Below, in pieces: positions 46,411-56,685 of a stretch of DNA of 64,000 nt. The stretch comes from CAVWCW01 sp963753615 (GTDB taxonomy: Bacteria > Pseudomonadota > Gammaproteobacteria > Chromatiales > Chromatiaceae): NCBI GenBank assembly GCA_963753615.1, contig CAVWCW010000002.1:124001-188000 (forward strand). Reading direction: 5' to 3'. The position numbers and the translations under genes are program-made. Position 1 is the first letter of the stretch. Every line of letters starts with the position of its first letter. The notes under the pieces are model-generated. The model did not search any database. It was not told the DNA's origin and saw only the letters and a list, made by a program, of their open reading frames with translations.

Positions 46411-47304
46411 TCAGCCCCCGGCATCCGGGCCGCGCCGGCCGTCGATGCGCACCCACTCCGCGCGCCGGGCCGGGGGTGCCAATTCGAACCAGGGGCGGTA
46501 GGCGGCGGCAACGGCCTCGGCCTGTTCCTCGAGGATGCCGGACAGCACGAGGGCGCCTCCGGGTCGCACACGGCGCGCCAGTTCCGGCGCCATCTCGATC
46601 AGGGGGGCGGCCAGGATATTCGCCAGCAGCAGGTCTGCGGGGGTCTGTGGCTCGCCCTCCGGCAGGTACAACCGCAGGCGCTCGGCGAGGCCGTTGCGCC
46701 GGGCGTTCTCTTGGCTTGCCTCCAAGGCCTGAGGGTCGTGATCAACGCCGATGGCGGCCACGGCCCCCAGGCGCAGGGCGGCAAGGGCCAGGATACCTGA
46801 GCCGCAGCCGTAATCCAGCACTCGGTAGCCCGTCGGCGGATGCCGGTCAAGCCACTCCAGGCACAGCGCTGTGGTGGGGTGGGTGCCGGTACCGAAGGCG
46901 AGACCCGGGTCGAGGTCCAGCACCAAGGCGTCGGCGGCGTCCACCTGCATGCCGCTGGGGCAGACCCAGAGTCGATTACCGAAGCGCATGGGGTGAAAGC
47001 CGTCCATCCAGGCGCGTTCCCAGGCCCGGTCCCCCAGCCGCTCGAGGCTCAGGCTGGGGGTGATCTCCGCCGGCAGGGCCCGGCGCAGGGCCGCGTCCAG
47101 GGCTTCTGCGCTTCGCTCGGCATCGAACAAGGCGCTGACGCGGGTGTGGGACCAGAGGCGCTGCTCGCCGGGATCGGGCTCCAGAATCGGCTCATCGGCG
47201 GCATCGCCGAACGTTACGGAAAGGGCCCCCAGGTTCTCGAACAACAGTTCCAGCAGCGCTGCCTGGGCTTGAGGGGCGGTGACCGAAAACTGCAGCCAGG
47301 TCAT
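46411..47304 (-). CDS. prmA: Ribosomal protein L11 methyltransferase
   Basis: SAM-dependent enzyme of 297 residues that trimethylates L11. The N-terminal substrate-binding domain is followed by LDPGLAFGTGTHPTTALCLEWL and the SAM loop VLDYGCGSGILALAA, then LLLANILAAPLIE. It lies downstream of accC by 28 bases, a common gammaproteobacterial order. Confidence 0.96.
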   Translation of the reverse strand: MTWLQFSVTAPQAQAALLELLFENLGALSVTFGDAADEPILEPDPGEQRLWSHTRVSALFDAERSAEALDAALRRALPAEITPSLSLERLGDRAWERAWMDGFHPMRFGNRLWVCPSGMQVDAADALVLDLDPGLAFGTGTHPTTALCLEWLDRHPPTGYRVLDYGCGSGILALAALRLGAVAAIGVDHDPQALEASQENARRNGLAERLRLYLPEGEPQTPADLLLANILAAPLIEMAPELARRVRPGGALVLSGILEEQAEAVAAAYRPWFELAPPARRAEWVRIDGRRGPDAGG

Positions 47305-47332
47305 GGATGTGATCGCCGAAGTCTGGGGCGGT

Positions 47333-48673
47333 TTACAACCCCAGCTTTTTCTCCAGGTAGTGGATGTTGGTGCCGCCAGCAGCGAAACGGGCGTCCTCCA
47401 TGATGTCTTGGTGCAGCAGGATATTGGTCTTGATGCCTTCGATCACCATTTCGTCCAGGGCGGTGCGCATGCGCGCAAGGGCTGCCGCCCGGGTCTCTCC
47501 GTGGGCAACCAGCTTGCCGATCATGGAGTCGTAGTAAGGCGGCACCCGGTAGCCGTTGTAGATGTGGGTGTCGACCCGGATGCCGGGCCCGCCGGGGATA
47601 TGCACCTGGTCGATGGTGCCGGGGCAGGGCAGGAAGGTGCGGGCGTCTTCGGCATTGATTCGGCACTCCAGGGCATGGCCGCGGATCTGAATATCCTCCT
47701 GGCGGTGGCTCAGGGTTTCGCCTGCGGCGACGCGGATCTGCTCCCGGACGATATCCACCCCGGTGATCATTTCGGTCACCGGGTGTTCCACCTGCACCCG
47801 GGTGTTCATCTCGATGAAGTAGAACTCGCCGTTTTCGTACAGAAACTCGAAGGTGCCGGCGCCGCGGTAGCCGAGTTGGCGGCAGGCCTCGGCACAGCGC
47901 TCGCCGAGAGTGTTGCGCATCTCCGGGGTGATGCCCGGGGCCGGCGCTTCCTCCACCACTTTCTGGTGGCGGCGCTGCATGGAGCAGTCGCGTTCGCCCA
48001 GGTGGATGGCGTTGCCGTGCTGGTCGGCCAGTACCTGGAACTCGACGTGGCGCGGGTCCTCGAGAAACTTCTCCATGTACAGGGTGCCATTGCCGAACGC
48101 GGCGGTGGCCTCGGCCCTGGTCATCGAGATAGCGTTGTGCAGGCTGGCCTCGGAGTGCACCACCCGCATGCCGCGTCCGCCGCCGCCGCCGGCGGCCTTG
48201 ATGATCACCGGGTAGCCGATCTTGCGGGCCAGTTCCCGGGTGCGGTGCTTGTCGTCGTCCAGGGGACCGTCGGAGCCGGGAACGCAGGGCACGCCGGCGG
48301 TTCGCATCGCCTCGATCGCTTTGATCTTGTCGCCCATGGTGCGGATGGAGTCCGGGCGCGGTCCGATGAACACGAACCCGCTCTGTTCCACCCGCTCGGC
48401 GAACTCAGCGTCCTCGGATAGGAAGCCGTAGCCCGGGTGGATGGCCATGGAGTCGGTGACCTCGGCGGCGCTAATGATGGCCGGAACGTTGAGGTAGCTG
48501 TCGGCGGACGGTGCCGGGCCGATGCATACCGACTCGTCGGCCAGCAGCACGTGCTTGAGATCGCGGTCGGCTTCCGAGTGCACGGCCACGGTCTTGATCC
48601 CGAGTTCGCGGCAGGCGCGCAGGATCCTCAGGGCGATCTCGCCCCGGTTGGCGATAACGATTTTATCGAACAT
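47333..48673 (-). CDS. accC: Acetyl-CoA carboxylase, biotin carboxylase subunit
   Basis: ATP-grasp enzyme of 446 residues that carboxylates biotin on AccB, the first step of fatty acid synthesis. Opening MFDKIVIANRGEIALRILRA, the glycine-rich ATP loop KAAGGGGGRGMRVV, and FIEMNTRVQVEHPVTEMITG are conserved. The ATG at 48673 fixes the start; the upstream frame belongs to accB. accB lies 26 bases upstream. Confidence 0.97.
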   Translation of the reverse strand: MFDKIVIANRGEIALRILRACRELGIKTVAVHSEADRDLKHVLLADESVCIGPAPSADSYLNVPAIISAAEVTDSMAIHPGYGFLSEDAEFAERVEQSGFVFIGPRPDSIRTMGDKIKAIEAMRTAGVPCVPGSDGPLDDDKHRTRELARKIGYPVIIKAAGGGGGRGMRVVHSEASLHNAISMTRAEATAAFGNGTLYMEKFLEDPRHVEFQVLADQHGNAIHLGERDCSMQRRHQKVVEEAPAPGITPEMRNTLGERCAEACRQLGYRGAGTFEFLYENGEFYFIEMNTRVQVEHPVTEMITGVDIVREQIRVAAGETLSHRQEDIQIRGHALECRINAEDARTFLPCPGTIDQVHIPGGPGIRVDTHIYNGYRVPPYYDSMIGKLVAHGETRAAALARMRTALDEMVIEGIKTNILLHQDIMEDARFAAGGTNIHYLEKKLGL

Positions 48674-48699
48674 GGTTATCCGTTCTTGGGGTGCCGCGC

Positions 48700-49153
48700 C
48701 TACTCGATTACGAACAGGGGCTGGTTGTATTCCACCGGCTCCCCGTTTTCGACCAGCGCCTTGGTCACGGTGCCGGACTTGTCGGACTCGATTTGATTGA
48801 GGATCTTCATCGCCTCGATGATGCACAGGGTGTCGCCCGCGGCCACTTTCTGGCCGGTCTCGACAAAGGACTTGGCGCCCGGCGAGGGGGCCCGGTAGAA
48901 GGTCCCAACCATCGGCGAGTTTACCGTGTGCTTGGGAGGTTCCGGTTCAGCTGCCGGCGGTTCCGGCTTAGGGGCGGGGCTGGGGGCCGCGGCCTGGCCT
49001 AGCGCTAGCGGGGCGGCCGACCGTTGCCACCGGGGCCAGACCGGCGCCTTGGCGGCTGATGCGCACGGATTCTTCCCCTTCGTGAATCTCAATTTCCGAG
49101 ACGTCCGACGCCTCCAGCAGCTCGATGAGCTTTTTTATCTTGCGTATGTCCAT
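48700..49153 (-). CDS. accB: Acetyl-CoA carboxylase, biotin carboxyl carrier protein (frameshifted)
   Basis: The N-terminal half (MDIRKIKKLIELLEASDV) runs from 49153, and the C-terminal half with the biotin site CIIEAMKILNQIES lies in another frame. Removing one G near 49014-49022 joins them through VATVAAPLALGQAAAPSPAPKPEPP, an ordinary AccB linker of about 150 residues in total. AccB is essential for fatty acid synthesis, and no second copy is seen here. An extra base in the assembled sequence is therefore more likely than a real mutation. Confidence 0.9.
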
Positions 49154-49177
49154 TGGTTTTCGTGCCCCAATCAGTTC

Positions 49178-49612
49178 TTATTCTGCCAGCCGGCGCAGGG
49201 CCGCCTGCAGCGCCAGTTCGTAACCCTGGGCGCCGAGCCCGCTGATGACGCCGGCGGCGATGTCGGAAAAATACGAATGGGCGCGGAACGGCTCGCGCGC
49301 GTGCACATTCGACAAATGTACCTCGATGAAAGGTATGGCGACCGCCAGCAGTGCGTCGCGCAGGGCCACACTGGTGTGGGTGAATGCGGCCGGGTTGAAG
49401 ATGATGAACTCGACCCCTTGGTCCCGAGCTTGGTGGATGCGTTCCAGCAACAGGTGCTCGGCGTTGCTCTGCTCGAAGCCCAGCTCGCAGCCAGCCGCCG
49501 CGGCCTGATCGTGCAGGCGTCCGCCGATGTCTTCCAAGCTGTCCTCGCCGTAGTGGCCGGGCTCCCGGGTACCCAACAGATTGAGGTTCGGACCGTTCAG
49601 GACCAAGATCAT
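49178..49612 (-). CDS. aroQ: 3-Dehydroquinate dehydratase, type II
   Basis: Shikimate pathway enzyme of 144 residues from the ATG at 49612. Family motifs: LVLNGPNLNLLGTREPGHYG, EFIIFNPAAFTHTSVALRDAL, EVHLSNVHAREPFRAHSYFS. It precedes accBC, the common gammaproteobacterial order. The preceding 147 bases hold a pair of 10-base direct repeats that may belong to its promoter. Confidence 0.95.
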   Translation of the reverse strand: MILVLNGPNLNLLGTREPGHYGEDSLEDIGGRLHDQAAAAGCELGFEQSNAEHLLLERIHQARDQGVEFIIFNPAAFTHTSVALRDALLAVAIPFIEVHLSNVHAREPFRAHSYFSDIAAGVISGLGAQGYELALQAALRRLAE

Positions 49613-49675
49613 CGGCACGCTGCGTACCCCAGGCTGTACGCCCCCCATTGAGTCGGCGGCGGCGCAGGACTTATC

Positions 49676-49745
49676 CGCGACAGTTTGGCATAGTCTCGCT
49701 TTAACTGTCCAGTTTTGCGTGGGTTGCCGGCTGTTCGCGACAGTT
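49676..49745. repeat. Spaced direct repeats upstream of aroQ
   Basis: CGCGACAGTT occurs at 49676-49685 and 49736-49745, exactly 60 bases apart, with the inverted part AACTGTC at 49703-49709 between them. They lie between tlpA and aroQ. Possible operator; unproven. Confidence 0.35.
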
Positions 49746-49759
49746 AGCGTTAATCCCGG

Positions 49760-50324
49760 CTACAGCAGGGGAATGGCATACTGCTCCAGGTCGGCCCGCT
49801 TCAGCTCGCCGGCCTGGGCGTGCACCAGCTTTCCGCTACGGTCGAAGATGGCACTGAACGGCAGGCCGCTGAAGCGGTTGCCGAGGGATTGGGAAAGCGC
49901 GATGGCATCGGTCTCGCCAAGCAGCACCGGGTAGTTGATGCCGATGCCGTCGGCAAAGTCCGCTACCTCTTGTTCAGAGTCGATGGCAATGCCGACGAAC
50001 TGCAGACCCTGGGCCCCGTGGCGTTCCTGGAACTCGATGAAGTCCGGCATCTCTCGGCGGCAGGGCGGGCACCAAGTGGCCCAGAAGTTGAGCACCAGCA
50101 CTCGGCCCAGCCACTCTTCGCTGGAGCGGCTTACGCCTTCCAGGTCGGGGTAGGCGAATGCCGGCAGTTCCTGCAACAGCCGGCCTCGGGCCGGGCGTGG
50201 CCGGAACTGGGGGTCTGATTCTCCGCCGGTGTCCGGTCGAGCAGGAAATGCGGCGGCGATAGCCGGCGCCAAGCGTAGCGAATACCGCCAGGATCAGCGC
50301 GGGGATGCGTTTGGCTGCGCTCAT
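49760..50324 (-). CDS. TlpA/ResA-like thiol-disulfide oxidoreductase (frameshift in signal region)
   Basis: Exported thioredoxin-fold protein. The main frame gives LQELPAFAYPDLEGV, then VLVLNFWATWCPPCRREMPDF with the CPPC active site, and GLPFSAIFDRSGKLV. The signal peptide (MSAAKRIPALILAVFATLGA) starts at 50324 in another frame. Deleting one G at about 50268-50270 rejoins them as LGAAIAAAFPARPDTGG, total about 187 residues. It follows dsbD directly, which can supply its electrons. Confidence 0.85.
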
Positions 50325-52643
50325 TGCAGGGCCTGTCCTCACGTGGTCGGCGAATTCCTCGGCCGGCATGAAGCCCACCACCCGGTAAGCCGCTTCAGTT
50401 CCTGCCCGTCGGCGCCGAAGAACATGATGGCGGGCGGGCCGGGCAGGCCGAAACGGTCCTGCAGCAGGGCCTGGTCCTGCTCGTCATTGGCGGTGACGTC
50501 CGCCTGCAGCAGCACGAACGCCCTCCAGGGCGCGTGATGACCTCCGGATCGGAGAAGGTGTAGCGCTCCATCTCCTTGCAGCTCACGCACCAGTCGGCGT
50601 AGAAGTCCAGCATCACCGGCTGGCCGCTGGTCGGCGGCGGCGGCCAGTTCCCGGTCCAGGTCGGCGACGGTCTTGATGCGCTGGAACTGCAGATGGCGCG
50701 GCTCTCGCCGCCGCCGCCGCTCAGACCGAGGCCGCGCAGCGGCTGCAGGGTGTCCTTGCCGCCCGGCGGCGGCGCCCACCAGCATCAGGGCGCCGTAGAC
50801 CAGCAGCACCACGCCAAGGCCCTTCCACAGCCGGTGCCAGCCGGTGGCCTCGATCGGCAGGTCGCTGCAGGGCGCCCAGGTAGACCGCCGACACGATCAG
50901 CAGAGCGCCCCACAGCAGCATCGCCACCGCCGCCGGTAGGATGCGCTCCAGCAGTACGATGGCCACCGCCAGCAGCAGCACGCCGAACACCGCCTTGATG
51001 GCGTCCATCCAGGCGCCGGCCCGGGGCAGCAGCTTACCGGCGGAGGTGCCGATGGCGATCAACGGCACGCCCATGCCCATGCTCAGCGCGAACAGGGCCA
51101 TGCCGCCGAGCAGCGCGTCGCCGGTCTGGCCGATGTAGATCAGGGCGCCGGCCAGGGGCGGAGCCACGCAGGGGCCGACGATCAGGGCCGACAACAGGCC
51201 CATGATCGCCGCCCCGATCAGGGTGCCGCCCTCCTGGCGGTTGCTGAGCTCGGTCAGTCGGCTTTGCAGGCGGCTGGGCAGCTGCAGCTCGTAGAAGCCG
51301 AACATGGACAGGGACAGCAGCACGAAAACGCCGGCGAAGGTGCCGAGGATCCAGGGGTTCTGGAACGCCGCCTGCAGGTTCTGCCCGAACATGCCGGCCA
51401 TCACTCCGGCCACGGTGTAGGTCAGGGCCATGGCCAGCACATAGACCAGCGACAGCACGAACGCCTTGCGGGTGTGATATGGCGGCCCTGGCCGGCGATG
51501 ATGCCGGACAGGATCGGGATCATCGGGAACACGCAGGGGGTAAAGGCCAGCAGCAGGCCGAAGCCGAAGAAGGAGACGATGATCAGCCAGGTATTGCCGC
51601 CGGCCAGCGTGGCGGCAATCCGGTCCTGCTCCGAAATCGGAACCTCAGCGGCCGGGGCGGGCAGCGTCGGGGACGGCGCTGCGCTGACTTCGGCCACAGC
51701 CGGCAGGGCCAGGTTCACCCGTTTGGTCATGGGTGGATAGCAGACGCCGATTTCGGCGCAGCCCTGGAATTTCGCCACCAATGTCGCCTCGGTGGCGCCC
51801 GGCTGACTGCGTACCAGCGCTACCGGCAGGTCGATGCCGTTGTGGTAGACCTCGATGTCGCCGAAGCTTCCGTCGGGCCGGATCGAATCTTTCTTGACTT
51901 CGGCTTGGGGCAGCTCGAAGGGGCCGAGAGCCACCCCCTCGCCGTCTTCCAGGCCCAGCTCGATCTTGTCCTTGTACAGGTAGGTACCCTCGGCGATGCG
52001 CCAGTTCAGGCGCAAATGATTGCCGTCTACTACCGCGACGTCGAAGCGGTAGGCGTCTTCCGGATCCAACAGCTCGTCGTCCTGGTTGAGGCCCAGGTCG
52101 GAACCGAGATCGGAGAGGGCCTGCAGCGCGTCGTCCTGCACCGGCGCCGGGGTTGGCAAGGCAGCCGGCGCGGGCGCGGCCTCCACGGCAGCCGCGGGCC
52201 GGCAGCTCCACCAGGATGGTCTGGGTGTGAGGCGGATAGCAGATGCCGCGGTCCGCGCAGCCCTGGGACCGCACCTGCAGCGTCAGGGTCTCGGCCGCCC
52301 CGGGTTGGCGCTCCAGGGGCAGCTGCAGGCGCAAACGGTCGCGGTAGATGGGTACCTTGCCGAAGAACTCGTCCTCCCGGATCAGCGCTTCGGGCAGCGA
52401 CGGGGTCCCGACTTTGATGCCCGGGGTGTCGCTCTGGAACTTGAGCTTGTCCCGGTACAGGTAATACCCGTCGGCGATGATCCATTCCACGTTTACCGCC
52501 AAGGGGCCCTCGGCGTGGCCGGCGATGCGAAAGGCCTGGTCCGGCTGCAGCAGTTCGTCTTCCGCCGGAGCGAGGCCCGGCAGCAGAGCCAGGACCCCGG
52601 TCCATACCAGCAGCAGGCGTTTCAGGCTTGTTCGGTTGTGCAT
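50321..52643 (-). pseudogene. dsbD: Thiol:disulfide interchange protein DsbD with duplicated N-terminal domain; many frameshifts
   Basis: DsbD moves electrons from cytoplasmic thioredoxin to the periplasm. Reading through at least six indels gives signal peptide; first DsbD-alpha domain (GYYLYRDKLKFQ ... GCADRGICYPP); a Pro/Ala linker; and a second alpha domain (GTYLYKDKIELG ... GCAEIGVCYPP). Next comes the membrane domain (AFTPCVFPMIPILSG, LIVGPCVAPPLAGALIYIGQTG), then the C-terminal thioredoxin domain with DFYADWCVSCKEMERY. Frame changes lie near 52190, 51470, 50868, 50760, 50620, 50535 and 50330. The stop overlaps the tlpA start. Complete domain content argues for sequence errors. Confidence 0.85.
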
Positions 52644-52951
52644 TGTGCGACCCATTCAACGTAAGCGGTTAGCCCCTTCTCTATAGGGACTGCGACGATT
52701 TCCGGGAGTTCGTAGGGGTGCAGCTCCAGCAGTGTCCGTTCCAGTGCCGGGTAGCGTTCGGCCCGGGTCTTGATCAGCAGTTGCACCTCTTCCGCCGTCT
52801 CGCAGCGGCCTTCCCACGCATACACCGAGGTAACCCCGGGCAGCAGGCTGACGCAGGCAGCCAGGCGCCCGTTCACGAGCTTTTCGGCGATCTGCAGCCC
52901 CAGTGTCCGGCCGGGGCAGGTGCAAAACACCAAGAGGGCCTGGGTAGACAT
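52622..52951 (-). CDS. cutA: Divalent-cation tolerance protein CutA
   Basis: A 109-residue protein with the trimeric ferredoxin-like CutA fold. Typical stretches are ALLVFCTCPGRTLGLQIAEKLVNGRLAACVSLLPGVTSVYAWEG, ETAEEVQLLIKT and HPYELPEIVAVPIEKG. The gene is named for copper tolerance in E. coli, where the neighbouring dsbD was once included in the cut locus. It overlaps the dsbD start, so the two are coupled. Confidence 0.95.
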   Translation of the reverse strand: MSTQALLVFCTCPGRTLGLQIAEKLVNGRLAACVSLLPGVTSVYAWEGRCETAEEVQLLIKTRAERYPALERTLLELHPYELPEIVAVPIEKGLTAYVEWVAQCTTEQA

Positions 52952-53147
52952 CCGGTGAAAGATACAGGAACCACCTGAGTTGCGTAAAGACGCGGCGCGC
53001 GCGCCCGGGAGAGTCGCCCGGGCATCCAACCGTCCGAAAGACTGGGTCTCGGTCCTTGGAGCCCCGGTGCATCTTGCCTCTCCCCAGCACCGGCAGCTAT
53101 TTGGCCTTGTTCTTGTGCCTCGCATACGGCCCGCGTAAGCTGGGCGC

Positions 53148-53597
53148 ATGAATCCGGGCCTGGTTTTTTTGCTGCTGTTCGTCGCCATCCCGGCGGGCGA
53201 ACTCTATTTAATGATTCAAGTCGGCTCCGAGATCGGCGCCCTGTCGACAGTGATCCTGGTGCTGGCCACCGCCCTGGTGGGCGGCGCCCTGGTGCGGATG
53301 CAGGGTTTCGCCATGGCCTGGCGGGTGCGCGAAGCCATGGACCGTGGTGAGACCCCCGCCGAGGCCATGTTCGAGGGCCCCCTGCTGTTGCTGGCGGGGG
53401 TCTTGCTCTTGCTGCCGGGGTTCGTCACCGACTTGGTGGGGTTTCTGCTGCTGATCCCGCCGCTGCGCCAGCGCCTGCTCCTGTACTGGCTGGAATCGCG
53501 CCGCTGGGTAGTTCCTCCGGCCAACGATGGCCCCGAGGGCGGAGGCGCCTCCGGGCCGCGCGTGATCGAGGGCGAGTACAAGCGAGAAGACGACTGA
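53148..53597 (+). CDS. fxsA: FxsA family membrane protein
   Basis: A 149-residue inner-membrane protein with helices in FLLLFVAIPAGELYLMI, LSTVILVLATALVGG and LLLLAGVLLLLPGFVTDLVGFLLLIPPLR. In E. coli overproduction of FxsA relieves phage T7 exclusion by F; its normal role is unknown. Placement just upstream of groES is conserved in gammaproteobacteria. The C-terminal tail is hydrophilic. Confidence 0.93.
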   Translation: MNPGLVFLLLFVAIPAGELYLMIQVGSEIGALSTVILVLATALVGGALVRMQGFAMAWRVREAMDRGETPAEAMFEGPLLLLAGVLLLLPGFVTDLVGFLLLIPPLRQRLLLYWLESRRWVVPPANDGPEGGGASGPRVIEGEYKREDD

Positions 53598-53655
53598 TTC
53601 CCGCTCCTGACCCCGCCCCGCCGCTACCGCTTCCAAACCCCTGCCTCGCCGATCC

Positions 53656-53683
53656 TTGACTCTGCGAAATTTGCCCCTATTAT
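53656..53683 (+). promoter_or_regulatory. Housekeeping-type promoter of groESL
   Basis: TTGACT at 53656-53661 and TATTAT at 53678-53683, spaced by 16 bases, match a sigma-70-type promoter. The -10 touches the CIRCE operator, so a bound repressor would block it. No clear RpoH-type heat-shock promoter was recognised. Confidence 0.75.
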
Positions 53684-53709
53684 TAGCACTCGCTCAGGGT
53701 GAGTGCTAA
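53683..53709. promoter_or_regulatory. CIRCE operator (HrcA-binding inverted repeat)
   Basis: TTAGCACTC (53683-53691), nine bases, then GAGTGCTAA (53701-53709): an exact match to the CIRCE consensus. It lies at the expected position, overlapping the transcription start region and upstream of groES. HrcA represses such operons until heat stress. hrcA is not in this window. Confidence 0.95.
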
Positions 53710-53778
53710 CAGCCCGCCCGAACAGGCTTCATTCAAACAATCCGTTAAGTCACCACTGAAATCAGGAGAGACCCGTAG

Positions 53779-54069
53779 ATGAAGATTCGTCCGCTGCACG
53801 ATCGCGTGATCGTCCGTCGTCAGGAAGAAGAGCGCACCAGCCCCGGTGGCATCGTGATCCCCGACAATGCCGCCGAAAAGCCGGTGCGCGGCGAGGTGCT
53901 GGCTGTGGGCAACGGCAAGATTCTCGATAGCGGTGAGGTGCGCGGCCTCGATGTCAAGGTCGGCGACATCGTGCTGTTCGGCAAATATTCCGGCACCGAA
54001 GTCAAGGTCGACGGCGACGAGGTGTTGGTGATGCGCGAAGAAGACATCATGGGCGTGCTCGAAGGCTGA
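53779..54069 (+). CDS. groES: Co-chaperonin GroES
   Basis: A 96-residue lid of the GroEL chamber: MKIRPLHDRVIVRRQEEE opening, mobile loop around ERTSPGGIVIPDNAAEKP, and the closing DEVLVMREEDIMGVLEG. AGGAGAG precedes the ATG. Followed by groEL after 67 bases. Confidence 0.98.
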   Translation: MKIRPLHDRVIVRRQEEERTSPGGIVIPDNAAEKPVRGEVLAVGNGKILDSGEVRGLDVKVGDIVLFGKYSGTEVKVDGDEVLVMREEDIMGVLEG

Positions 54070-54136
54070 GCGCTCCGCGCAACCGACACGACACCCGGAA
54101 TTCCCAGATAAGCAAATTATTCAAAGGATCGTTCAG

Positions 54137-55790
<1,654 letters not shown>

Positions 55791-55818
55791 ACGCCTGGGC
55801 CGGCTAGCCAGCCGAACC

Positions 55819-55856
55819 AAACCCCGTCGCGGCCTGGCCGTGGCGGGGTTTTTTTG
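55819..55856 (+). terminator. Intrinsic terminator of groESL
   Basis: A GC-rich hairpin with arms at about 55820-55834 and 55836-55850 (two mismatches) is followed by a run of T to 55855. It lies about 30 bases after the groEL stop. Confidence 0.88.
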
Positions 55857-55943
55857 TTCCCGCATGGGTGGACCGGACTCGTCGGCCGGGGCCGGGCTCG
55901 CGGCCCTGCGTCTCTGTGGGGCTTGGCGCTGCCTGCGGGGTCA

Positions 55944-56201
55944 TTACCCCCGCAAAAAACAGAGCGCGAAGAACGTGAAGAGCGCCAGGGGAGCGACGAA
56001 CCAGGGGAACTGGCCGCTGATAGCGACGATGGCAATCGCGCCAAGCGCCAGCACGCTGAGAAGCGGGCAAAGCATCGACGAGAGGTTTTTCCTATCCGGC
56101 TGAATTTCGTCACCGACTCTGGGGTGAAGCGACCCTGAGTTGAGCGCGTATTTGGGGCTGTTTGCACCTCGGTAGGCGCCGGTTTCCATGATTGTAGCCA
56201 T
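55944..56201 (-). CDS. Small hypothetical membrane protein
   Basis: An 85-residue protein with two closely spaced hydrophobic helices in its C-terminal half (MLCPLLSVLALGAIAIVAI and PWFVAPLALFTFFALCFL), after a polar N-terminal part. A strong AGAGGTGAGGAT ribosome-binding site stands immediately before the ATG, which makes it a likely real gene. I do not recognise the family. It converges with groEL and is divergent from the MerR-type regulator. Confidence 0.6.
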   Translation of the reverse strand: MATIMETGAYRGANSPKYALNSGSLHPRVGDEIQPDRKNLSSMLCPLLSVLALGAIAIVAISGQFPWFVAPLALFTFFALCFLRG

Positions 56202-56685
56202 ATCCTCACCTCTGTTGGTTTGTTGTAAGTGCCTGACCTCTGGGTGCGGTCGCTACATCGGTTCTAGGTCAGGAACAGCGGGCTTTCATAACCGAGTAAT
56301 TTTGTCGGTTACTTCAACGATAGCCTATGACGCGATATTGACAAGGGTGAATATGAAAAAAATATCGACATGAAAGGTGGCGCTCGGGTGTTTGCCTTGC
56401 TTGCGGTTCCGCTTGCGGAAGAATATGAAGGCGCAACCCCCAGCAATTCAGCATCGAAGGTAATCCTCCGCAGCCTGCGGCAATCCCGGCGAAAGCCCAA
56501 AGTTTGACAGATATAGACATAAAATGGACAATCCATCCCGGTGGCTCGCGGAGGATTTCCGGGCGGACATAACGTAGTAACACCCCGAACCAGGCATGGA
56601 AATCTTTTCGAAATCTGGCAAGCGAGCGACTCGATAACGAGAAACCCGGCAGCAGAGCCGTTACCAATAGAACTGGAGGCGAAAT
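56202..56685. other. Intergenic region between small membrane protein and MerR-type gene
   Basis: No gene is seen in 484 bases. TTGACA occurs near 56338 and 56508, each in AT-rich surroundings; either could be a -35 element. TACTTCAACGATAGCCTATG and AAAAAAATAT mark an AT-rich core near 56310-56370. Confidence 0.4.
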
